Shown piece by piece: positions 17,687-26,427 of a DNA stretch of 64,000 nt. The notes under the pieces were generated by a model. It was given only the letters and a program-made list of their open reading frames with translations. It was not told the DNA's origin and searched no databases. The stretch comes from an uncultured Roseibium sp. (GTDB lineage Bacteria; Pseudomonadota; Alphaproteobacteria; Rhizobiales; Stappiaceae): NCBI RefSeq assembly GCF_947496995.1, contig NZ_CANMFD010000003.1, positions 496,001-560,000 on the forward strand, read 5' to 3'. Position 1 is the first letter of the stretch. Every line of letters starts with the position of its first letter. Made by a program: the position numbers and the translations under genes.

Positions 17687-17717
17687 AAAAAGCCCCGGAG
17701 AGATCTCCGGGGCTTTT
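17687..17717 (+). terminator. rho-independent terminator of the tro-like operon
   Basis: AGCCCCGGAGA and its exact reverse complement are separated by 2 nt and flanked by A-run and T-run (AAAA...TTTTGCTTT). It can act in both directions, ending troABCD on the plus strand and the convergent proXWV set on the minus strand. Confidence 0.85.
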
Positions 17718-17770
17718 GCTTTCAGGCCGCTCCCGGCGCAAGGCCGGGATGGCGGAACCGGATACCGGCG

Positions 17771-18805
17771 TCAATGTGTTGCCGGTGTTACCATTGCACT
17801 GATCGTGTCCTGCACATTGAGGACGCCGACCGGTCGGCCGTCACCGCTGACGACGCTCGCCTCGCCCAGGCCGGTCTCGGCGAAGGTCTTGGCCGCCTCC
17901 TCCAGCATGATGCCGCTGGAGATCGTCAGGCCGCCTTCTTCCACCGTCCTGGTCCTGTCCATGACGGTATCGACCAGGATCACCCGTCCGCGGTTCACTT
18001 CCTTGACGAAGTCGGCGATATACTGATCCGCAGGCCTGAGAACGATCTCCTGACCGGTCCCCTGCTGGATCACCGCGCCGTCCCTGAGAATGGCGATCTT
18101 GTCGCCCAGGCGCAGGGCTTCGTCCAGATCGTGGGTGATGAAGACGATCGTCTTGTGCAGTTCCTCCTGAAGATCCAGGAGCACACTCTGCATGTCCATC
18201 CGGATCAGCGGATCGAGCGCGGAAAACGCCTCGTCCATCAGCAGGATGTCGGCATCGTTGGTCAGCGCCCGGGCAAGCCCCACACGCTGCTGCATCCCGC
18301 CGGACAGCTGGTTCGGGTAATGATCCTCGAAGCCTTCCAGTCCGACGCGGGCAATCCAGCGGGCGGCGCGCTTTTCCGCCTCTTTCATCGGCACGCCCTG
18401 GATCTCCAGACCGTAGACGGTGTTTTTCATCACCGTGCGGTGCGGCAGAAGCGCAAACTTCTGGAACACCATCGCGGTCTTGTGCCGGCGAAACTCCCGC
18501 AGTTCCTTCTGGGACATCTTGCAGACGTCTTCGCTGCCGTAGAGAACCTCGCCGTCGGTCGGATCGATCAGCCGGTTGATATGCCGGATCAGTGTGGATT
18601 TGCCCGACCCGGACAAGCCCATCACCACCTCGATCTTGCCACCGGGCATGGAGATGTTGATGTCGTTCAGACCAAGCACATGGTTGAACTTTTCATTCAG
18701 TTCGGCCTTGGACATGCCGTCCTTGACCTTCTGAACCATCTCCTTGCCGTTCGGACCGAAGATTTTATAGAGGTTCTTGATCTCTATGCCTGTTGCCTCA
18801 CCCAT
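17771..18805 (-). CDS. proV: glycine betaine/proline ABC transporter ATP-binding protein
   Basis: QAT-family ATPase of 344 residues. It has the ProV N-terminal helix before Walker A GLSGSGKST, signature LSGGMQQRVGLARAL, Walker B ILLMDEAFSALDPLIR and FITHDLDEA. Residues after about 275 form a short CBS-like osmosensing tail (shorter than the double CBS of OpuAA). Start ATG at 18805 lies 8 nt inside the permease gene, indicating translational coupling. Last gene of proX-W-V. Confidence 0.9.
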   Translation of the reverse strand: MGEATGIEIKNLYKIFGPNGKEMVQKVKDGMSKAELNEKFNHVLGLNDINISMPGGKIEVVMGLSGSGKSTLIRHINRLIDPTDGEVLYGSEDVCKMSQKELREFRRHKTAMVFQKFALLPHRTVMKNTVYGLEIQGVPMKEAEKRAARWIARVGLEGFEDHYPNQLSGGMQQRVGLARALTNDADILLMDEAFSALDPLIRMDMQSVLLDLQEELHKTIVFITHDLDEALRLGDKIAILRDGAVIQQGTGQEIVLRPADQYIADFVKEVNRGRVILVDTVMDRTRTVEEGGLTISSGIMLEEAAKTFAETGLGEASVVSGDGRPVGVLNVQDTISAMVTPATH

Positions 18806-19682
18806 GGACGACCTCCGAATGCTTCTGAAGGCGCTTGCCATAGGCCTGTGTGGCCCGATCGAAGATGATCGCAATGGACACGATGGCGAGGCCGCTGAGG
18901 ACCCCTGCGGTCAGATACTGATTGTTGATTGCGTTCAGGACTTCCTGCCCGAGCCCCTTCACGCCGATCATGGAGGCAACGACCACCATGGACAGTGACA
19001 TCATGATGCACTGGTTGATACCGGCCATGATGGTGGGAAGCGCGAGCGGCAGCTGAACATTCATGAGCTTCTGGCTGCCGCTGGACCCGAAAGCGTCGGC
19101 CGCTTCGAGAACATCCTGGTCAACCAGGCGGATGCCGAGATTGGTCAGGCGGATCATCGGCGGAATGGCGTAGATCACCACGGCGATGAGGCCGGGAACC
19201 TTGCCGATACCGAATATCATGACGACTGGGATCAGGTAGACGAAGCTTGGCATGGTCTGCATGAGATCCAGCACCGGATTGACCAGCCGCTGGACGCGAT
19301 CGGAACGCGCCATGAAAATTCCGATGGGAATACCCAGCACGATCGCCAGCAAGGTACAGACCGTGACCATGGCGATGGTGCGCATGGTGTCTTCCCACAG
19401 GCCGAAAACGCCAATCAGGGACAAAGCGATGACTGTCCCGACGGTGATGCTCACCTTGCGGCTCATCAGAAAGACGATCCCCGCAAAGAACGCCAGCACG
19501 AGTGGCCAGGGCGAGGTGATCAGAAGCCGTTCCAGCAAAACCAGGAAGTCTTGCAGAGGGTCGAAGAATTTGTCGATCAGATCGCCGTAGGCTCTGGTGA
19601 ACTCCTTGAACGATCCATCGATGGTTTTCTTGATTGTCAGCAAACTGCCCCGGCTGAGCGAGGGAAATTCTATCCAGTCCAT
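18798..19682 (-). CDS. proW: glycine betaine/proline ABC transporter permease
   Basis: Inner-membrane permease of 294 residues with five to seven membrane segments. The cytoplasmic coupling loop is DVLEAADAFGSSGSQKLMNV, followed by LPLALPTIMAGINQCIMMSL, both diagnostic of ProW/OpuAB. The N-terminus has the amphipathic stretch common in ProW. It overlaps proV by 8 nt and follows proX after a hairpin-containing gap of 78 nt. Confidence 0.9.
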   Translation of the reverse strand: MDWIEFPSLSRGSLLTIKKTIDGSFKEFTRAYGDLIDKFFDPLQDFLVLLERLLITSPWPLVLAFFAGIVFLMSRKVSITVGTVIALSLIGVFGLWEDTMRTIAMVTVCTLLAIVLGIPIGIFMARSDRVQRLVNPVLDLMQTMPSFVYLIPVVMIFGIGKVPGLIAVVIYAIPPMIRLTNLGIRLVDQDVLEAADAFGSSGSQKLMNVQLPLALPTIMAGINQCIMMSLSMVVVASMIGVKGLGQEVLNAINNQYLTAGVLSGLAIVSIAIIFDRATQAYGKRLQKHSEVVHG

Positions 19683-19719
19683 CTTATCTGTCCCGATGGT
19701 ATTATTGCCCCTTATGGAT

Positions 19720-19744
19720 GAGGCCGCGCCTCAGGCGCGGCCTC
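19720..19744 (-). promoter_or_regulatory. intercistronic hairpin after proX
   Basis: GAGGCCGCGCC-TCA-GGCGCGGCCTC is a perfect 11-bp stem with a 3-nt loop, 16 nt after the proX stop. On the minus strand it is followed by ATCCATAA, not a U-run, so it probably protects the proX mRNA end instead of ending transcription. Confidence 0.7.
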
Positions 19745-19760
19745 GGTCTTTTCTGCCTTT

Positions 19761-20753
19761 TTACAGAGAGGCTTTTACCTTCTCCGCAACTTCCGGGCTG
19801 ACCCACTTGGACCAGACGTCCTGGAAGTTTTCCAGGAAGTAGTAAGCGCCGTCTTCGTTGCTCGCCTGGTTGTCCGTCATCCAGGCCAGGACCTTGCCGG
19901 CCGTCCGGTTATCCCAGGTGCGGCCTTTGACGTAGTCCATCGCCGGACCCGCCTTTTCGGCGAAATCCTTGGTCACCACGGTGTAGACTTCGGACTTCAC
20001 CCAGGAATTCGGCTTCGGATCCGCGCAGTCTTCGACCACGGTGCAGTTGTCCCATTCATCCTTGTCGTGCGGCGTTTCAAAGTCGAGCAGGGTCATGTCG
20101 TACTTGCCGAGAATGGCGGTCGGCGCCCAGTAATAGCCGAGCCAGCCTTCCTTGCGCTCGTTGGCACGGGCGAGCGCGCCGTCGAGGCCTGCTGCGGAAC
20201 CCGGGTCGACGATTTCAAATCCGCCTTCATCGAAGCCGAAGGCGCGGAACAGGTTGCCGGTGGTGATGCGGCAGTTCCAGCCGGTCGGGCAGCTGTAGAA
20301 AGCGCCCTTGCTGTCGTCTTCCGCGCCCGGGAACAGTTCCGGATGCGCCAGCGCGTCCTTGACCGTGTAGATGTCATGTTCCTCGGCGAGATATGTCGGA
20401 ACCCAGAAGCCTTCGACGCCGCCTTCATTGAGGATCTCGCCACCGATGATCAGGGAGCCTTCGGCAACGGCTGCGTCGAGCGGCTCGCGCACGGCGTTGA
20501 TCCAGAGCTCCGGAGCCATGTCCGGCTCACCTTTTTCGTTCATCGAGGTGAAGGTCGGCATGGTATCGCCGGTAACCAGCTCCACATTGCAGCCATAGCC
20601 GTTTTCCAGGATCAGCTTGTCGATCTGCGCGATCGCGCCGGCAGATGCCCAGTTCATTTCGGCAACAGTAACCGTGCCGCACTCTTCTGCCATGGCGGAA
20701 GATGCCATACCGATCAGAGCGGTCGCGGCGACCGAGACTAACAACTTCTTCAT
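19761..20753 (-). CDS. proX: glycine betaine-type substrate-binding protein
   Basis: OpuAC/ProX-type periplasmic protein of 330 residues. Signal peptide MKKLLVSVAATALIGMASS ends at AMA/EE near residue 22. The mature protein carries VAEMNWASAGAIAQIDKLIL and GDTMPTF, with several Trp residues (for example WINAVREP, YYWAP) that could form the aromatic box for a quaternary amine. Start ATG has AGGAG 8 nt upstream. First gene of proXWV. Confidence 0.85.
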   Translation of the reverse strand: MKKLLVSVAATALIGMASSAMAEECGTVTVAEMNWASAGAIAQIDKLILENGYGCNVELVTGDTMPTFTSMNEKGEPDMAPELWINAVREPLDAAVAEGSLIIGGEILNEGGVEGFWVPTYLAEEHDIYTVKDALAHPELFPGAEDDSKGAFYSCPTGWNCRITTGNLFRAFGFDEGGFEIVDPGSAAGLDGALARANERKEGWLGYYWAPTAILGKYDMTLLDFETPHDKDEWDNCTVVEDCADPKPNSWVKSEVYTVVTKDFAEKAGPAMDYVKGRTWDNRTAGKVLAWMTDNQASNEDGAYYFLENFQDVWSKWVSPEVAEKVKASL

Positions 20754-21346
20754 GAGTGTACTCCTGTGTAGTCTGTTTGCTTGATTTTGCATTGGGCACG
20801 ACAAGAAAACACTTCCTTAGAAGTATTGACTTCCCGGCACATCCAAAGAAAAGGTATTACGAGCAAAGAACGCATAAAAACCAAGAAGGCTGTGAGATTA
20901 TTTTTGTTCAACAATGCCTTCATGTTACGCATATACGCTATTCTTGCTCTGACACCCCCTACCTCAACCTCTCCAGTCAGCTGGAAGGTCATATCGGGTA
21001 TTATGATCCGGCCAGGGGCGTTACGATCAATACAATTGCATTATGTTGCCTTTAGCACAACAGTATAGCCGCACTTCTCATACCATTCATACGACTAATT
21101 TCACGGACATGTCTGCAAACGACATTTTCGTGCCTGTAATCGCCACATACCCTAATTTTCTTTCGGTCGGTGATTCTTGAAGTTGCTCCGATCCGCGCGA
21201 AAAAGGCCTCCTGCATCGCCTTTCGAAGGACGGAGCCGGGATCCCGCACCATCGCTCGCCGCCGATTTTCTCCAGCGCATCAGATCGCGGCTTTGCAACC
21301 GGGAAGGAAATGCTATGAGCGTTGTGTCTTTTCGAAGGAGAAACCG
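20754..21346. other. 593-nt intergenic region with the proX promoter side
   Basis: AT-richer than its neighbours. It should contain the divergent promoters of proX and of the VOC-dehydrogenase operon. Short open frames exist on both strands but lack ribosome sites and domain character. I see no RNA gene or long repeat in it. Confidence 0.6.
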
Positions 21347-21760
21347 ATGCAGCCCTGTTTTCATCTCGCCTATCACGTCACCGATCTGGACGAAGCCCGC
21401 GCCTTCTATGGGGGTCTGCTTGGCTGCAAGGAAGGCCGCAGCACCGACACCTGGGTCGACTTCAACTTCTTCGGCCACCAACTGTCGCTGCATCTCGGCA
21501 AGCCGTTCGAAACGACGAATACCGGCAAGGTCGGCGACCATATGGTGCCGATGCCACATCTCGGCGTGGTTCTCGCCATGCCCGACTGGCGCGCCCTGGC
21601 AGACAGGCTGACAGAGGCAAAACTTGCCTTTATCATCGCCCCCACGATCCGCTTTGAAGGCCAGCCGGGCGAACAGAGCACCATGTTTTTCAGGGACCCG
21701 TCCGGAAACCCGATCGAAATTAAGGGGTTCGCCGACCAGGCCGGAGTATTCGCCGCATGA
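21347..21760 (+). CDS. VOC-family (glyoxalase/dioxygenase fold) protein
   Basis: 137-residue single-chain vicinal-oxygen-chelate protein with the two beta-alpha-beta-beta-beta halves. It begins CFHLAYHVTDLDEARAFYGG and ends with MFFRDPSGNPIEIKGF, in which His and Glu are the expected metal ligands. Start ATG at 21347 has CGAAGGAG 6 nt upstream. Its stop overlaps the next start (ATGA), so it is coupled to the 2-hydroxyacid dehydrogenase. The substrate is unknown; a small oxo-acid or extradiol compound handled with the dehydrogenase is a guess. Confidence 0.82.
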   Translation: MQPCFHLAYHVTDLDEARAFYGGLLGCKEGRSTDTWVDFNFFGHQLSLHLGKPFETTNTGKVGDHMVPMPHLGVVLAMPDWRALADRLTEAKLAFIIAPTIRFEGQPGEQSTMFFRDPSGNPIEIKGFADQAGVFAA

Positions 21761-22704
21761 AACCACTCATCCCCTTTGTCTCCCAGTCGACTTCCGGTGA
21801 CCGGCTGGCCTGGGAGGAGGTCCTGCCCGGAGCCCTGTCAGGGATCGCCGAAATCAAGCCCTTCGCCGACCTGACGGACGAAGAGCGCCGTGCCGCGACT
21901 GTGGCAATCGTCGCCAACCCCGATCCTGCGGAAGTCGCCGCGCTTCCCAACCTCACCTGGGTTCAGAGCCTGTGGGCCGGGGTCGAACGGCTGACGGCAG
22001 AACTGCCTGAAGACGGCCCCTTGATCGTGCGTCTCACCGACCCGCAAATGGCGGAGACCATGTCGGAGGCCGTGCTGGCCTGGACGCTTTATCTCCACCG
22101 CGACATGCCGCGTTACATGGCCCAGCAGCGCCTGAAGATCTGGCACGAGCATCACTATCTGGCAGCGGCGGACCGCACGGTCGGCATTCTCGGTCTCGGC
22201 AATCTCGGCAACGCTGCCGCGCAGCGTCTGCGCGCCAATGGTTTCAACGTGCTTGGTTGGAGCCGCAGCGAAAAGAAGCTGGACGGCATCTCCTGCCACC
22301 ATGGCCCGGAAGGGCTGCACGCGGTCCTGAGCCGGTCGGACATCGCTGTTCTTCTGATGCCGTTGACAGACGAGACACGCGGCATGATCGGCGCTGCGGA
22401 ACTGCAGGCCTGCAAACAGGGGGCCTGTCTCATCAACTTCGCCCGTGGCCCGATCCTGGACACGCAGGCGCTGATCGCGGCGCTCGAAGATGGGCCGCTC
22501 GATCATGCGGTGCTCGACGTGTTCGAAAAGGAACCTTTGCCCGCGTCCGATCCGCTCTGGCAGCATGAGAAAGTCACCGTGCTTCCGCATGTCTCGGCGC
22601 CGACAACGAGAAGCACGGCATCCAGGATCGTCGCTGGCAATATCGAACGTTATTTCGCCACCGGGGAAATCCCGCCGAGCGTCGACAGGACACGGGGATA
22701 CTGA
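21757..22704 (+). CDS. NAD(P)-dependent D-2-hydroxyacid dehydrogenase, GhrA-like
   Basis: 315 residues, the normal size for the glyoxylate/hydroxypyruvate reductase A group. The Rossmann motif is GILGLGNLGNAAAQRL (about residues 145-160). The catalytic set is present: Arg in INFARGPILD, Glu in LDVFEKEPLP and His in VLPHVSAP. It would reduce glyoxylate, hydroxypyruvate or a related keto acid in the cytoplasm. Translationally coupled to the upstream VOC gene. Confidence 0.85.
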   Translation: MKPLIPFVSQSTSGDRLAWEEVLPGALSGIAEIKPFADLTDEERRAATVAIVANPDPAEVAALPNLTWVQSLWAGVERLTAELPEDGPLIVRLTDPQMAETMSEAVLAWTLYLHRDMPRYMAQQRLKIWHEHHYLAAADRTVGILGLGNLGNAAAQRLRANGFNVLGWSRSEKKLDGISCHHGPEGLHAVLSRSDIAVLLMPLTDETRGMIGAAELQACKQGACLINFARGPILDTQALIAALEDGPLDHAVLDVFEKEPLPASDPLWQHEKVTVLPHVSAPTTRSTASRIVAGNIERYFATGEIPPSVDRTRGY

Positions 22705-22790
22705 GTCTTTTGGAAAGTGCGTCGCAATAGTGTCAAGGATGCCGACGTATCACCCGGGCAACCTTACCGTTTCAGATAGCAGGTAGCTTC

Positions 22791-23609
22791 ATGTCCGACC
22801 TTCCCGTCCTTGGTGCCGCACTCAACCTCACCTCCCTGGAAATCCACCGCAAGCTGATGCTCGACAAGCCGCGGGATCTGGAGCTGCAGGACTTCTGGCA
22901 GGCCGAAGTTCTCAACGGGGACTGGAAACCGCTGGTCGAGAGGGCAAAACACCTTCTCGACGGCCACCAGGGACGCGTCGGCATCCACGGGCCGTTCATG
23001 GGGCTCTCCATCGACTCGTTCGACGTCGAGGTCCGCGAGATCGTCAGGAAGCGGCTGTTGCAAGGCCTTGAGGTCTGCGAAGCCCTCGGCGGCACCCACA
23101 TGGTGGTGCACAGCCCCTATACCACCTGGGACCACAACAATCTCGACAATGACTACAGGGCCCGCGAAAACAAGATCGAGCTCTGCCACCTGACCATGGC
23201 GGACGCAGTCAGGCGCGCCGAGGAGATCGGCTGCGAACTCGTCATCGAGAACATCGAGGACAAGGATCCCCACGCCCGCATCGAACTGGCCGAAAGCTTC
23301 GGCTCCGACGCGGTCAGGATCTCCATCGACACCGGCCACGCCCACTACGCCCATGGCTCCACCGGTGCCCCGCCGGTCGACTATTTCGTCAAGGCCGCCG
23401 GCAATCGCCTGGCGCACATCCACCTGCAGGACGCGGACGGCTACGCCGACCGCCACTGGACCCTCGGCGAAGGCACCATCAACTGGCACGCCGTCTTCGG
23501 CGCCCTCGGCCAGCTCGACAGCAGCCCCCGCCTGATCGTAGAACTCCGCGACCACTCCGGCCTGCCCGCCTCCATCGCCAACATGGCGGCACTGGGCCTG
23601 GCCCAGTAG
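22791..23609 (+). CDS. sugar phosphate isomerase/epimerase-like TIM-barrel protein
   Basis: AP-endonuclease-2-type TIM barrel of 272 residues. Likely metal-binding positions lie in ENIED (Glu), ISIDTGHAHYAHG (Asp, His) and HIHLQDADGYADRH (His, Asp). This fold covers xylose isomerase-like, inosose dehydratase and hydroxypyruvate isomerase-type enzymes. It lies 86 nt after the dehydrogenase on the same strand, so it is probably in the same operon; a hydroxypyruvate or ketose isomerase role would fit that partner but is inferred. Confidence 0.75.
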   Translation: MSDLPVLGAALNLTSLEIHRKLMLDKPRDLELQDFWQAEVLNGDWKPLVERAKHLLDGHQGRVGIHGPFMGLSIDSFDVEVREIVRKRLLQGLEVCEALGGTHMVVHSPYTTWDHNNLDNDYRARENKIELCHLTMADAVRRAEEIGCELVIENIEDKDPHARIELAESFGSDAVRISIDTGHAHYAHGSTGAPPVDYFVKAAGNRLAHIHLQDADGYADRHWTLGEGTINWHAVFGALGQLDSSPRLIVELRDHSGLPASIANMAALGLAQ

Positions 23610-23643
23610 GAAAGAAAGCAAAAGCCGCCCTTCGGCGCGCGCC

Positions 23644-23691
23644 GTCATCCCAGACAAGTGCAGCAAGGCTGCACGTAGATCCGGGATCCAG
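23644..23691. repeat. nested palindromic intergenic repeat, copy 1
   Basis: GTCATCCCAGACAA, then the hairpin GTGCAGC-AAG-GCTGCAC, then GATCCGGGATCC. It shares layout and most bases with 28588-28635. It belongs to the short palindromic repeats between genes and lies just after the TIM-barrel gene. Confidence 0.7.
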
Positions 23692-23832
23692 CGCATCAGC
23701 GTGAGCGCAGCGAACACCTGTTTGACAAGAAACCCGCTAACGCTCGGATGATATGCCGGGTCTCAGATCGGCGCACAGCTTGTCCGGAGAGCCTCGTTGC
23801 GGATACGGGCGCCAACGATCTCCCACCGCGCT

Positions 23833-23898
23833 GTCCCGGCCATGAGCCGGGACCTTCATAGCGGGTTACGCGGGAGGGCCCCCGGCTCAGGGCCGGGG
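23833..23898. repeat. two GC-rich hairpins in the gnd downstream gap
   Basis: GTCCCGGC-CATGA-GCCGGGAC (23833-23853, 8-bp stem) and CCCCGGC-TCAGG-GCCGGGG (23880-23898, 7-bp stem). Together with 23644-23691 they fill the 346-nt gap between the convergent TIM-barrel and gnd genes; no gene is supported there. Confidence 0.65.
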
Positions 23899-23955
23899 CG
23901 GCGCGTTTATCTCCCTACCATCCGCAAATCATGGACCGCAGTAGGCAGGCGTCCT

Positions 23956-25380
23956 TCACCCCATCGCCCAGGGGCCATGGAAACCGCCGCCGTCCTTGTC
24001 GGTGCGCTCGAAACCGTGCGCACCGAAGAAGTCGCGCTGGCCCTGCAGCATGTTGGCGGTGGAGCGGGACGTGCGCATGATGTCGAAATAGGACAGCGCG
24101 GCGGAAAGCGCCGGAACCGGCAGTCCGTGCAGTGCCGCCTGCGCCACAACCTGCCGCAGGCTGGCCTCGGTCTCTTTAAGCTTTTCGGAGAAGAACGGCG
24201 CCAGCATCAGGTTGCGCTCCGCGTCGTCGGCCAGGGCGGACGACATGTCGTTGAGCATGGCGGAGCGGATGATGCAGCCGTTGCGCCAGATCCGGGCGAT
24301 CTGCGGCAGCGGCATGGCCCAGCCATATTGTTTGGCCGCTTCCAGGATCAGCCCGAAGCCCTGCGCGTAGCAGATGATCTTGCCGGCAACCAGCGCGGCT
24401 TCCAGTGCGTCGATGGTCACTGCTTCGCGGTCCATCTCTGTCGGAGAGGCGCCGAATTCGCTTTCACCCGCCTTGCGCTCGTCCAGCCGGGCCGACATGT
24501 TGCGGGCCGCGACAGCCGCTTCGATGGCGCTGGCCGGTGTGCCCAGCATCAAGGCCTCGATGGCCGTCCAGCGACCGGTGCCCTTCTGGCCTGCCTTGTC
24601 CAGAATGATGTCCAGCATCGGCTTACCGGTTTCCGGGTCCGCCGTTTTCGCGACCTTGCCGGAAATCTCGATCAGGTAGGACTGCAGGATGCCGCCGTTC
24701 CATTTTTCCAGAACACCGCCAATCTCCTCCGATGACAGGCCGAAACCGTCGCGCATGACGCCGTAGACTTCGGCAATCATCTGCATGTCCGCGTATTCAA
24801 TGCCGTTATGGACAGTCTTGACCAGATGCCCCGCCCCGGCCTCCCCGAGATAGGCCGCGCAGGGTTCGCCCTCGTGCTTGGCGGAAATCGCCTCGAGGAT
24901 GTGACCGACCTGGTCCCAGGCATCCTTCGCACCGCCGCCCATGATGGAGGGACCGAAGCGAGCGCCTTCCTCGCCACCCGAAACGCCGATACCCATGAAG
25001 CGCGGGCCTTTTTCGGCAGCTTCGGCGGCACGGCGGTTGGTGTCGTGGTAATTCGCGTTGCCCGCGTCGATGATCAGGTCTCCGCTGTCCAGCAGCGGAC
25101 GCAGCGCCTCGATCTGCGCATCGACCGCCTCGCCGGCCGGCACCATCAGGATCACCGCGCGCGGCGGTTTGATCGCGGCAACGAAGTCCTGGAGAGTCTC
25201 GGTGGGTACGAGTTTTCCGGCAAGATCGCCGGCCTTTGCGATGAACTGGCCGGTTTTCTCGGTCGTGCGGTTGTAGACCGCGATCTGAAAACCGTGTTCG
25301 GCAATGTTGAGCGCCAGATTCCCGCCCATGGTCCCCAGGCCAATCAGGCCGATTTCTGCAACAGCGCCCTGTGAGCTCAT
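23956..25380 (-). CDS. gnd: 6-phosphogluconate dehydrogenase (decarboxylating)
   Basis: Converts 6-phosphogluconate to ribulose 5-phosphate with NADP reduction (oxidative pentose phosphate pathway). 474 residues, the long dimeric type. NADP motif GLIGLGTMGGNLALNIAEHG is at the N-terminus, GVSGGEEGARFGPSIMGGG near residue 125, and the C-terminal FGAHGFERTDKDG segment closes the active site. The ATG at 25380 is preferred because AAAGG lies 8 nt before it; the ATG 6 nt upstream has no room for a ribosome site. Stands alone, convergent with the TIM-barrel gene. Confidence 0.93.
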   Translation of the reverse strand: MSSQGAVAEIGLIGLGTMGGNLALNIAEHGFQIAVYNRTTEKTGQFIAKAGDLAGKLVPTETLQDFVAAIKPPRAVILMVPAGEAVDAQIEALRPLLDSGDLIIDAGNANYHDTNRRAAEAAEKGPRFMGIGVSGGEEGARFGPSIMGGGAKDAWDQVGHILEAISAKHEGEPCAAYLGEAGAGHLVKTVHNGIEYADMQMIAEVYGVMRDGFGLSSEEIGGVLEKWNGGILQSYLIEISGKVAKTADPETGKPMLDIILDKAGQKGTGRWTAIEALMLGTPASAIEAAVAARNMSARLDERKAGESEFGASPTEMDREAVTIDALEAALVAGKIICYAQGFGLILEAAKQYGWAMPLPQIARIWRNGCIIRSAMLNDMSSALADDAERNLMLAPFFSEKLKETEASLRQVVAQAALHGLPVPALSAALSYFDIMRTSRSTANMLQGQRDFFGAHGFERTDKDGGGFHGPWAMG

Positions 25381-25484
25381 GAACATTGCCTTTCATAAAT
25401 CGATTAATACGTAGTCGCGCGGTCATAGCCGACAAGCACTAGAACGGCAATCCTTGCATACGAGCGAACACAATATTTGCGGCC

Positions 25485-26324
25485 TCAGGCAAAGACCGCA
25501 GCCAGGTGTTCCATGAGCAGGCGCACCCGCTTGGGGATGAACTTGCGTGATGGCAGCACCAGGTAGAGCGGCAGATCGGGCAAGGACTGCGGACAACTGA
25601 TTTCCGCGAGTGCACCCACCTCCAAAGCGTCCGCGCATATCGATCGCGGCAGGATCGCTGCAACGCCGCCGGTCAGAACCAGCGCCCGAACAAGCTGGAG
25701 ATTGCGCGTTCGGAAGATGGCTGGCGCGGATGTGTCTCCCGCGTCTTCAAGCACGCCTGCGGGATCCAGCACACGCCCCTCCCGAACCAGCGCGTCGAAA
25801 GGCTTTCCAGTGGCCAGTTCCGGCGGCGCAACAGCAACCAGAGGACTGGAGGCAATCTTGCGAATGACGACATTCTCCGAAGCCGCACGATTGCCGCGCA
25901 GGGCGAAATCGAACCGTTCACCCGTCAGATCAACAGGCCGGTCGCTGATATGGACCTCGATCTGCACCTTCGGATAAAGACCATTGAAGTCTTTTATCGC
26001 GTTTGCGAGGCGGTCGAGCGGCAGGTCGACCGGAACGGACAGTCGGACGGGGCCCTGCGGTGCGCCCGCCGAGCGCAACCGCTCACCCGCTTCTTCGAGC
26101 TGTTTCATTGCCGGCTCGACACCGGACAGATAGGCCTCGCCCTCCTGGGTCAGACGAACCTGGCGGGTGGTGCGGCGGAAGAGCGCCACGCCAAGGTTTT
26201 CCTCCAGCGCCTTGATCCGCGCCGTTACGGTGGAGCGCGGCAATTTCAGCCTGCGCGCAGCTTCCGCAAAGCTGCCGCTGCCGGCCACTTCCACGAAAGT
26301 TTCCAGATGCGTGAGCGCCCTCAT
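25485..26324 (-). CDS. LysR-family transcriptional regulator
   Basis: 279 residues, slightly short for the family. N-terminal helix-turn-helix GSFAEAARRLKLPRSTVTARIKALEENLG, then the substrate-binding-like domain. It belongs to the subgroup with DRPVDLTGERFDFALR in the effector domain. Divergent from the metallo-beta-lactamase-fold gene with 103 nt between starts, the classic LysR-target layout, so that gene is the probable target. Confidence 0.87.
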   Translation of the reverse strand: MRALTHLETFVEVAGSGSFAEAARRLKLPRSTVTARIKALEENLGVALFRRTTRQVRLTQEGEAYLSGVEPAMKQLEEAGERLRSAGAPQGPVRLSVPVDLPLDRLANAIKDFNGLYPKVQIEVHISDRPVDLTGERFDFALRGNRAASENVVIRKIASSPLVAVAPPELATGKPFDALVREGRVLDPAGVLEDAGDTSAPAIFRTRNLQLVRALVLTGGVAAILPRSICADALEVGALAEISCPQSLPDLPLYLVLPSRKFIPKRVRLLMEHLAAVFA

Positions 26325-26427
26325 TGAACGAATACTTCAGCCAATCTACTCATAATTATCTAACTACTCCGAACCTTCATAAGGGTCTACCTCAATCGGC
26401 ATCCACCACACTCGATGAGGTCTCAAG

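Noticed and set aside
20754-21346. Riboswitch or small RNA gene before proX or the VOC gene
   Set aside because: No conserved riboswitch core or terminator-like hairpin with U-run was found in the gap.
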